From positions 1 through 6,690 of the forward strand of contig CAJLTA010000044.1 of the NCBI GenBank assembly GCA_905209455.1: a DNA stretch of 6,690 nt. Reading direction: 5' to 3'. Origin of the DNA: an uncultured Collinsella sp. (GTDB taxonomy: Bacteria > Actinomycetota > Coriobacteriia > Coriobacteriales > Coriobacteriaceae). Shown here in pieces: positions 1-4,468 of the stretch. The notes under the pieces were generated by a model. The model saw nothing but the letters and a program-made list of their open reading frames with translations. It did no database searches and was not told where the DNA came from. Position 1 is the stretch's first letter. Every line of letters starts with the position of its first letter. A program made the translations under genes and the position numbers.

Positions 1-18
1 CCGTACGCTTGAACTTGG

Positions 19-50
19 AAGGGGGAGGCCTCGCGGCCTCCCCCTTTTTT
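19..50 (+). terminator. Intrinsic terminator of an upstream gene
   Basis: A perfect 10-bp GC-rich stem (21-30 paired with 35-44) closes a TCGC loop and is followed by six T (45-50). Two A at 19-20 extend the pairing into the T tract. The T run is on the plus strand, so it ends rightward transcription entering from outside the window. The first 12 bases read CCG TAC GCT TGA, so the upstream gene may end at a TGA at 10-12; too little is visible to call that gene. Read leftward, the hairpin lacks a T tract (TTCC follows), so it would be a weak stop for the leftward gene at 115-582. Confidence 0.93.
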
Positions 51-114
51 GCGTTTATGGGGCGTAAATGACTCTATTACACCAGACGATCTTATCGTTT
101 TTGGTATTGAGCCT

Positions 115-582
115 TTATTTAAAGAAGATAAATCGAATAACAAGGGCAACTGCTATGGCCACAATGATCAAAAGCAGGATTGTCAGTCGATGCTGCTTGC
201 GTCGTTTACTTGATGAAACGAAGATTGATTTTCCCTGTTTTGGCGTTTCGAGATAGCGAGCCGAATGCGTCAAGGTTTGCTTTGGTCGAGGACCTCTTTG
301 TTGATGAGTGGCGGATGCTTTCATCGGCTCATCACTAGCTGCGCTGTTTTTAGATAATGGTGCGTCTTTCAGATATACAGGGTCTCCCGAGGCGACGCCC
401 ATATGTTTACGCCCCGTTTGGGCATCCTCGAGTGTTTGATATCGATTTCTCGTCACATACTCGGGCTCCGGATCATTAATGGGCTCTTGCGAGATGTGGG
501 GACGATGGAACCGTGGCGGCTGCGTGGAAGTATCTTCCCCCTGCGTCGGCATAAACATTTTGTTCTGGTTTTGGTCGTCCAT
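115..582 (-). CDS. Small tail-anchored membrane protein of unknown function
   Basis: This encodes 155 residues that I do not recognise as any known family. Residues 1-125 are hydrophilic, rich in P, Q, S, T and K, and look largely disordered. A basic stretch KRRKQHR (126-132) precedes a single hydrophobic segment at about 133-154 that runs almost to the C-terminus. There is no N-terminal signal peptide. By the positive-inside rule the long N-terminal part should stay in the cytoplasm, making this a tail-anchored protein. Two related short segments, RYQTLEDAQTGRK (47-59) and RYLETPKQGKS (109-119), hint at a degenerate repeat or binding motif. The ATG is preceded by AAAGGG about 4 bases upstream, an acceptable ribosome binding site. 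The gene is monocistronic and divergent from hsp20. Its codons are more AT-rich than those of tilS or ftsH, which fits either a fast-evolving lineage-specific gene or acquired DNA. It is probably real because the frame is open throughout, has a ribosome binding site and ends in a well-formed membrane anchor. Confidence 0.72.
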   Translation of the reverse strand: MDDQNQNKMFMPTQGEDTSTQPPRFHRPHISQEPINDPEPEYVTRNRYQTLEDAQTGRKHMGVASGDPVYLKDAPLSKNSAASDEPMKASATHQQRGPRPKQTLTHSARYLETPKQGKSIFVSSSKRRKQHRLTILLLIIVAIAVALVIRFIFFK

Positions 583-674
583 GATGCCCTTTAGCTCGTT
601 ACCAACAACGTGTACGCGCTCATTGTAAGCCCCTTGTTATTTGTAGCTGGGGACATACTCGGTATTTAAGCTCT

Positions 675-695
675 GGTTCAAAGAACCTTAACCTT
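675..695. repeat. Short palindrome plus tandem AACCTT hexamers
   Basis: GGTTC (675-679) and GAACC (683-687) form a perfect 5-bp inverted repeat around AAA. AACCTT then occurs twice in tandem (684-689 and 690-695), and a related AACCTAAG follows at 701-708. The elements lie in the shared upstream region of two divergent genes, about 100 bases before the leftward start. They could be a small operator array or chance AT-rich sequence. No known regulator site is recognised. Confidence 0.35.
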
Positions 696-703
696 CCTAA
701 AAC

Positions 704-722
704 CTAAGTCATACGCACTTAG
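704..722. promoter_or_regulatory. HAIR-like inverted repeat upstream of hsp20 (possible HspR site)
   Basis: CTAAGT (704-709) and ACTTAG (717-722) are perfect inverted repeats separated by 7 bases. The actinobacterial heat-shock repressor HspR binds HAIR, CTTGAGT-N7-ACTCAAG. Aligned to it, this site keeps the N7 spacing and the inner AGT/ACT, and matches 9 of 14 half-site positions. It lies upstream of a small heat-shock protein gene, the kind of gene HspR often controls. It is about 138 bases from the hsp20 start, so it would act only if the promoter lies nearby, for example at TATAGT 730-735. The match is imperfect and could be chance. Confidence 0.35.
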
Positions 723-728
723 ATATGC

Positions 729-759
729 TTATAGTACTGGACTCAAAAAACTTTATAGT
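729..759. repeat. Direct repeat of TTATAGT upstream of hsp20
   Basis: TTATAGT occurs at 729-735 and again at 753-759, 24 bases apart, each preceded by a C (CTTATAGT and CTTTATAGT). TATAGT is one base from the -10 consensus TATAAT, so either copy may be a -10 element of the hsp20 promoter. Neither has a recognisable TTGACA-like hexamer 16-18 bases upstream. Confidence 0.35.
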
Positions 760-844
760 CGATGTATATATGAGCACTGGGTGGGCATATATAAGAGCGT
801 CAAAAGAAGTCCCAGTCACCTGGAAGATGACTCGGCAGTCCTAT

Positions 845-852
845 AAAGGAGT
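845..852 (+). promoter_or_regulatory. Ribosome binding site that sets the hsp20 start
   Basis: AAAGGAGT lies about 7 bases before the ATG at 860. It is a strong Shine-Dalgarno sequence with good spacing. It favours this start over the in-frame ATG at 725, which has none and would add 45 residues with no resemblance to an Hsp20 N-terminus. Confidence 0.85.
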
Positions 853-859
853 GGTAAAC

Positions 860-1291
860 ATGGCAAGCATGGTTCCTTATCGTTCGGTTTTTGGCGTTCG
901 TCCCTCTGCAAGCTCGCTGTTCGATCTGTTTGATGATATGAGCGACCTAGCGAACAGCTCGATTGCCTCTAAGGCGTTCCCCGTTGACGTTGAGGATAAG
1001 GGCGATGGCTATGAGGTCAAGGCTTATCTGACCGGCGTCGCCAAGGACGATATCGATGTCGAGCTTAACGAGGGCCGTCTGTCCATTAGCGTGAATGTCG
1101 AGGAAGACGAGGAGAACGAGGGCAAGAACTTCCTGCAGAAGGAGTTCAGCTCGTACAGCGCGACGCGTGGCGTGTATCTTAAGGACGCTTCGAGCGAGGG
1201 CCTCTCGGCTAAGTACGCTGACGGCATCCTGACCGTTACGGTTCCCAAGATCGTCGAGAAGAAGAACGTTACGAAGATCTCCATCGAATAA
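860..1291 (+). CDS. hsp20: Small heat-shock protein, Hsp20/alpha-crystallin family
   Basis: This encodes 143 residues, the usual length for a bacterial small heat-shock protein. These cytoplasmic ATP-independent chaperones form oligomers that hold unfolding proteins until DnaK/ClpB can refold them. The N-terminal arm (1-38) has the typical SLFDLFDDM segment. The alpha-crystallin domain covers about 39-131: it opens with FPVDVEDKGDGYEVKAYLTG, has the acidic EEDEENEG loop (81-88), and ends with the family signature AKYADGILTVTVPK (117-130). The C-terminus KISIE holds the I-x-I anchor (I140, I142) that docks onto neighbouring subunits. The usual SF-x-R-x-F-x-LP stretch is divergent here (YSATRGVYLKDA). 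The start at 860 is fixed by a strong ribosome binding site. The gene stands alone, is divergent from the tail-anchored gene and ends at a strong terminator. A HAIR-like repeat upstream hints at heat-shock control. Confidence 0.95.
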   Translation: MASMVPYRSVFGVRPSASSLFDLFDDMSDLANSSIASKAFPVDVEDKGDGYEVKAYLTGVAKDDIDVELNEGRLSISVNVEEDEENEGKNFLQKEFSSYSATRGVYLKDASSEGLSAKYADGILTVTVPKIVEKKNVTKISIE

Positions 1292-1320
1292 CTTCGTTGG
1301 TGTTCTTCGCTATTAAAAGA

Positions 1321-1362
1321 CAACAAAAGGGGCTGGGAAGCGATTCCCGGCCCTTTTTGTTG
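1321..1362. terminator. Bidirectional intrinsic terminator between hsp20 and the metallo-hydrolase gene
   Basis: A long stem pairs 1321-1339 with 1344-1362 around a GCGA tetraloop (1340-1343), with only two G-T wobbles (1334/1349 and 1329/1354). The flanks are A-rich on the left and T-rich on the right, so each strand presents a stem followed by T. It starts 30 bases after the hsp20 stop and 12 bases after the stop of the converging leftward gene, and should end both. Confidence 0.92.
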
Positions 1363-1373
1363 TTTAGGACAGT

Positions 1374-2183
1374 CTATTGAATGGTTGCCGGTTGATACTG
1401 ACTCGCAGGGCGTATCGAGAGTTTTCGCGATCCTTGGAGAAGGGTTGCGGAGCTGCCGACCTCGTCATCCAGGGTTGCGGCCAGAGCTTTGGCATAGCTT
1501 TTGACGGTAAGGCTCGGACGATTGTTATCTTGGCTGATATGCATGGCAATGAGCTGTTCGGTGCGATCGGTAACAAGTTCGCGCGCGGCTTCGGCGGCTT
1601 GGCTGTTGGAGAGGTGTCCCCTTGCAGACAGGATGCGCTCCTGAAGAAAGCGGGGATATTCTCCCTCGCGCAGCATGGTCACATCGTGGTTGCTTTCGAG
1701 CGCGAGGACTCGACAATCTTTGAGGGTGTTCATGGCTTGGCTCGATAGCTCTCCGGTGTCGGTGGCAAAGCCGATGGAATCATCGAGGGCGTCGAATCGA
1801 TAACCGACTGGATTGATGACATCGTGTGATGTTGAGTAGGTTTGCACGTGGATGCCGGCAATGGATAGGGCGTCGCCGGGATCGAATTCCTCGACAGGCA
1901 GATGCGAAAGATTTTCTTTGTTCGAAAGAGTGCCCCTGCTGGCAAAGAGGGGGCCGTGCCAGTGCTTGCACCAGACATCGAGGCCCTTGATGTGATCGCT
2001 ATGCTCATGAGTAATGAGAAGAGCCGAGACGTTGTCTGTCGAGAGCCCCAGTTCTGCCATGCGCTTTAATGTCTCGCGGCGAGACAGTCCGTCATCGACC
2101 ATAATGAGCCCCTGCGGGCCCTCGATGAGTGCGCAGTTGCCTTTAGAGCCACTGCCGAGGATATGAAGGTGCAGACGAGACAT
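1374..2183 (-). CDS. walJ: Metallo-beta-lactamase-fold hydrolase, WalJ/YycJ type
   Basis: This encodes 269 residues. The protein starts with the fold's first strand (LHILGSGSKGNCALIEG, 6-22) and has the metal-binding motif THEHSDH (58-64: H59, H61, D63, H64). Further likely ligands are H120 (STSHD), D142 (TDTGEL) and H215 (MHISQDN). ESNHD (163-167) and the GHLSN motif with H190 are characteristic of the WalJ/YycJ branch. These proteins are predicted cytoplasmic nucleases; in Firmicutes the gene sits in the walRK operon and has been linked to coordinating cell division with DNA replication. No wal genes are present here, so the same role is only inferred. The leftward gene converges on hsp20 and diverges from tilS with 48 bases between starts. 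Its ribosome binding site is weak (TTTGGA about 5 bases before ATG). The symbol is a family-level assignment; a plain MBL-fold hydrolase is the cautious name. Confidence 0.9.
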   Translation of the reverse strand: MSRLHLHILGSGSKGNCALIEGPQGLIMVDDGLSRRETLKRMAELGLSTDNVSALLITHEHSDHIKGLDVWCKHWHGPLFASRGTLSNKENLSHLPVEEFDPGDALSIAGIHVQTYSTSHDVINPVGYRFDALDDSIGFATDTGELSSQAMNTLKDCRVLALESNHDVTMLREGEYPRFLQERILSARGHLSNSQAAEAARELVTDRTEQLIAMHISQDNNRPSLTVKSYAKALAATLDDEVGSSATLLQGSRKLSIRPASQYQPATIQ

Positions 2184-2197
2184 AAGATTCCAAAGGA

Positions 2198-2203
2198 TAC
2201 AAT
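2198..2203 (+). promoter_or_regulatory. Candidate -10 element for tilS
   Basis: TACAAT sits 29 bases before the tilS start in the 48-base gap between the divergent genes. That would place the transcription start near 2210, just before the ribosome binding site. No good -35 is visible, as the bases 17 upstream are ACGAGA, so this is a weak call. Confidence 0.3.
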
Positions 2204-2219
2204 GGGTGCGGACGAATAG

Positions 2220-2225
2220 AGGAGG
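2220..2225 (+). promoter_or_regulatory. Ribosome binding site of tilS
   Basis: AGGAGG lies 6 bases before the ATG at 2232, within a purine run from 2218 to 2228. It is a full consensus Shine-Dalgarno sequence. It fixes the start at 2232 and so supports the 28-residue extension before the first TilS strand. Confidence 0.88.
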
Positions 2226-2231
2226 AAGCGA

Positions 2232-3770
2232 ATGCCAACGGTATCACAGCATTACGGACACCATGCCGTGCCCGGGGCAGTCGATGAGACCCGAACGAGG
2301 CAGCAGGCTGCTCCTGTCGTGCTCATGGTATCAGGCGGCGCGGACTCGACGGCACTGCTTCTTATGGCGTGCACATCAAAGCTGGATATCCAAGACGGAC
2401 GCGGTGTTGCCCCCATTGCTCGCGAGCGCCTGCATGTGCTGCATGTAAACCATCATCTGCGCGGCAAGGCGTCCGATGGCGACGAGGCCTTTGTGCGTGA
2501 GCTCTGCGCGAAATATGGTTTACCGCTGTGCGTGGAGCACGCTTATTTTGATGGGGAGTCGGGCAATGTTGAGGCCGCGGCCCGCGAGGTGCGCTATGCC
2601 GCGGCGCGGAGGTATGTTCGCGAGCTCTGCGCCCAGACGGGGGCACCGCGAACGGCGGCTCGTATCTGCACCGCGCACACGTCTTCGGATCGCGCGGAAA
2701 CGTTTTTGATGAACGCAATTAAGGGTTCAGGGCCCGCTGGCCTATCGAGCATTCCTCGCCGGAGGAATATTGTGGTGCGTCCCTTGCTCGGCCTAACTCA
2801 TGGCGAGCTCGTGGGCTATCTACAGGTACATGGTCAGCCGTGGCGTGAAGACGAGAGCAATGAGGATATCTCGTATCTGCGAAACTACGTGCGCCATCGG
2901 GTGATGCCGGTGGTGGCGCAGCGCAACGCGAGCGTTTGCAAGACGATTGGCGCCGCCTGCGAGATCTTAGGCGATGAGGACGCGTTTTTGTCTCAGCTTT
3001 CGGCACAGGCGTTTCGAAGCTGCCTGCGTAAGGAGGCGGCGGGCGCGCTGGTGCTCGATGCCAGGCGCCTTGCTGCGGCCGAGGTGGTAATCGCGCGGCG
3101 TATCGTGCGACTGGCAATTAAGCGCATCGATCCGGACGCTCGTCCAGAGATGCGACATGTGGAGCGAGTCCTTTCCTGCGTTGCCGAGGGCGCCGGCTCG
3201 GTCACGCTTCCGGCGGGGATTGACGCACGCATTGAGTTTGGCATGCTGGCGTTTAAGGCGCCGGCGGCTCGCGAGGGCCTGGTCGCGGACTGGGTTACCG
3301 TACCCGGTCGTTTGCCGTTGGGCGGGGGACGTATGCTGGTCACAGAACCGATGGCCGTTGAGCCGGGATGCGATATCGTGCGCCGCGCCCGTGAACTTGC
3401 GGCTGCCGGGGAAGTGACAGCTTTGGTAGACGCGGCTGCCCTGGGTTTTGCCGACAGCGATAGTGAGCGGATCCTGGCGGGCTCGCGTGGCGAGATCCCT
3501 GCCGAGGCGCGATCGGCGCGCCTGTGGGTGGACGGTCCCGCACCGGGAGATGTGATGTGCCCGTTAGGGATGAGTGGTCGAAGCAAGAAAGTATCCGACT
3601 TGCTAGGTGAGGCTCGCATTCCCGTTTCCGAGCGCGCCGGCGTGCCCATGGTGAGGACGGCGCCGGGGGGTGCCGTGGTGTGGGTCGCCGGAGTTCGCGC
3701 GGACGAGCGTTTTAAGTGCACGGCCGCAACGCGTGTGGCATATCTGCTCCGCGTGGTCGATGCGGAATAG
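2232..3770 (+). CDS. tilS: tRNA(Ile)-lysidine synthase TilS
   Basis: This encodes 512 residues. TilS uses ATP and lysine to convert C34 of the CAU-anticodon isoleucine tRNA to lysidine, so that it reads AUA and is charged with Ile rather than Met; it is normally essential. The N-type ATP pyrophosphatase domain shows the PP-loop SGGADS (34-39), then LHVNHHLRG (70-78), AHTSSDRAET (148-157), GSGPAGLSSI (165-174), RPLL (183-186) and LRNYVRHRVMP (216-226). A TilS middle region follows, and the C-terminal TilS_C domain covers about 438-509 (GDVMCPLGM, SDLLGEARIPVSER, VWVAGVR). Against the common HxxDDQxET, the third motif has S152 in place of the first Asp and R154 in place of Gln; H149, D153, E156 and T157 remain. 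About 28 residues precede the first strand, a longer leader than usual. The gene is first in the conserved order tilS-hpt-ftsH. Confidence 0.96.
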   Translation: MPTVSQHYGHHAVPGAVDETRTRQQAAPVVLMVSGGADSTALLLMACTSKLDIQDGRGVAPIARERLHVLHVNHHLRGKASDGDEAFVRELCAKYGLPLCVEHAYFDGESGNVEAAAREVRYAAARRYVRELCAQTGAPRTAARICTAHTSSDRAETFLMNAIKGSGPAGLSSIPRRRNIVVRPLLGLTHGELVGYLQVHGQPWREDESNEDISYLRNYVRHRVMPVVAQRNASVCKTIGAACEILGDEDAFLSQLSAQAFRSCLRKEAAGALVLDARRLAAAEVVIARRIVRLAIKRIDPDARPEMRHVERVLSCVAEGAGSVTLPAGIDARIEFGMLAFKAPAAREGLVADWVTVPGRLPLGGGRMLVTEPMAVEPGCDIVRRARELAAAGEVTALVDAAALGFADSDSERILAGSRGEIPAEARSARLWVDGPAPGDVMCPLGMSGRSKKVSDLLGEARIPVSERAGVPMVRTAPGGAVVWVAGVRADERFKCTAATRVAYLLRVVDAE

Positions 3771-3821
3771 CGTCCCACGCCTGCTATTCTGTGCGACGTT
3801 GACGGTATTCCCGCGCTGATG

Positions 3822-3852
3822 GCGCACGGGCTGGAAAATATACCCCGTGCGC
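3822..3852. repeat. Perfect 9-bp inverted repeat over the hpt promoter
   Basis: GCGCACGGG (3822-3830) and CCCGTGCGC (3844-3852) are exact inverted repeats around a 13-base AT-rich centre. The repeat ends four bases before the probable -10 at 3856 and covers the -35/spacer region. This is a natural place for a repressor operator. It could instead fold as an RNA hairpin after tilS, but no T tract follows, so a classical terminator is unlikely. Confidence 0.6.
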
Positions 3853-3861
3853 TGCTAGAAT
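3832..3861 (+). promoter_or_regulatory. Probable promoter of hpt-ftsH
   Basis: TAGAAT (3856-3861) is a good -10, with TG one base upstream (TGC TAGAAT) giving an extended -10. A TGGAAA hexamer (3832-3837, four of six matches to TTGACA) is 18 bases upstream. Transcription would start near 3867, leaving about 50 bases of leader before the hpt ATG. A similar extended -10-like TGCTATTCT lies at 3782-3790. Confidence 0.5.
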
Positions 3862-3918
3862 GTGTAGTTCGCGTCCATACGGCGGTGTGTGGGCGATTAA
3901 GCACAAGAAAGGGTTGTC

Positions 3919-4467
3919 ATGGCTTCTCAACATCCGGATATCGAGAAGGTTCTGTTTACGCAGGAGGATATCGACGGCATCGTTTCTCGCCTGGGCGAGG
4001 AGATCACTCGCGACTACGCGGGTAAGGATCTGGTGCTGATCGCGGTTCTGCGCGGCGCCGTTGTCTTTATGGGCGACCTGATGCGCAAGATTGAGCTACC
4101 GACCAACATCGATTTCATGGCTGTTTCGAGCTATGGCGACGGTGTGAAGTCTTCGGGCATCGTGCGTATCATTAAGGATCTGGATATCGACATCCGTGGT
4201 CGCGACGTGCTGATCGTCGAGGACATTCTGGACTCGGGCCTGACCCTCAAGTACCTGATGAAGAACCTCGAGAGCCGCAAGCCCGCTTCGCTGGAGGTCG
4301 CTGCCTTCCTGTGGAAGGACGTTGAGGACCGCACCTCGGCCATCACGCCCAAGTATGTTGGAACCCATTGCCCCGATGCCTTTGTGGTGGGCTACGGCCT
4401 CGACTATGCCGAGCGCTATCGTAACCTTCCGTATCTGGGCATTTTGAAACCGGAGGTTTATTCGTAA
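3919..4467 (+). CDS. hpt: Hypoxanthine phosphoribosyltransferase
   Basis: This encodes 182 residues, typical for the family. The enzyme joins hypoxanthine or guanine to PRPP to give IMP or GMP in the cytoplasm (purine salvage). The PRPP-binding signature VLIVEDILDSGLT is at 97-109, with the acidic pair E101/D102 and D105. LRG (44-46) forms the pyrophosphate loop, SSYGDGVKSSG (70-80) is the mobile active-site loop, and K145 with VVGYGLDYAERYRNLPYLG (156-174) forms the purine and Mg pocket including D162. The start has a GAAAGGG ribosome binding site about 6 bases upstream. The gene has its own probable promoter and is separated from ftsH by one base, so the two are cotranscribed. In Bacillus the neighbours TilS and HprT have been reported to activate ftsH transcription together; whether that applies here is unknown. 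Confidence 0.96.
   Translation: MASQHPDIEKVLFTQEDIDGIVSRLGEEITRDYAGKDLVLIAVLRGAVVFMGDLMRKIELPTNIDFMAVSSYGDGVKSSGIVRIIKDLDIDIRGRDVLIVEDILDSGLTLKYLMKNLESRKPASLEVAAFLWKDVEDRTSAITPKYVGTHCPDAFVVGYGLDYAERYRNLPYLGILKPEVYS
4451..4456 (+). promoter_or_regulatory. ftsH ribosome binding site inside the end of hpt
   Basis: CGGAGG lies within the last codons of hpt, about 12 bases before the ftsH ATG at 4469. Because the hpt stop ends only one base before that ATG, ribosomes finishing hpt can re-initiate directly. Translation of the two genes is therefore probably coupled. The spacing is longer than optimal, which fits dependence on coupling. Confidence 0.7.
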
Positions 4468-4468
4468 G

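Larger units (their letters stand above)
583..859. other. AT-rich divergent intergenic region between the tail-anchored gene and hsp20
   Basis: This region should hold the promoters of both divergent genes. Seen in it are: TACAAT on the minus strand (complement of 622-627), a candidate -10 for the leftward gene without a good -35; the sequence TGGGGACAT (648-656), repeated near 6668; the hairpin-capable GGTTC-AAA-GAACC (675-687); tandem AACCTT (684-695); the inverted repeat at 704-722; two TTATAGT copies at 729 and 753; and AT-rich runs TATATAT (765-771) and CATATATAAG (786-795). No convincing -35/-10 pair for the housekeeping sigma factor was found for hsp20. An ATG at 725 is in frame with hsp20 but has no ribosome binding site, so I treat the region as noncoding. 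Confidence 0.6.

Noticed and set aside
86..102. Hairpin ACGAT-CTT-ATCGT followed by TTTT as a second terminator
   Set aside because: The stem has only five, mostly AT pairs and lies just downstream of a much stronger terminator. On the minus strand, where a terminator for the 115-582 gene would be needed, no T tract follows.
725..859. An N-terminal extension of Hsp20 starting at the ATG at 725
   Set aside because: There is no ribosome binding site before 725, the 45 extra residues do not resemble an Hsp20 N-terminus, and a strong site precedes the ATG at 860.
1160..1190. Peptide VYLKDA shared by Hsp20 (105-110) and the tail-anchored protein (69-74)
   Set aside because: The codons differ and the flanking residues do not align, so there is no sign of common origin. 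It is most likely coincidence.
3771..3870. A classical intrinsic terminator after tilS
   Set aside because: The inverted repeat at 3822-3852 could fold, but it is followed by TGCTAGAATG with no T tract, and it overlaps a probable promoter.
2993..3904. A 303-codon open frame on the minus strand opposite tilS
   Set aside because: The composition is dominated by A, R, S, T and P with no domain, and it fully overlaps a well-supported TilS reading frame. It is a GC-rich shadow.
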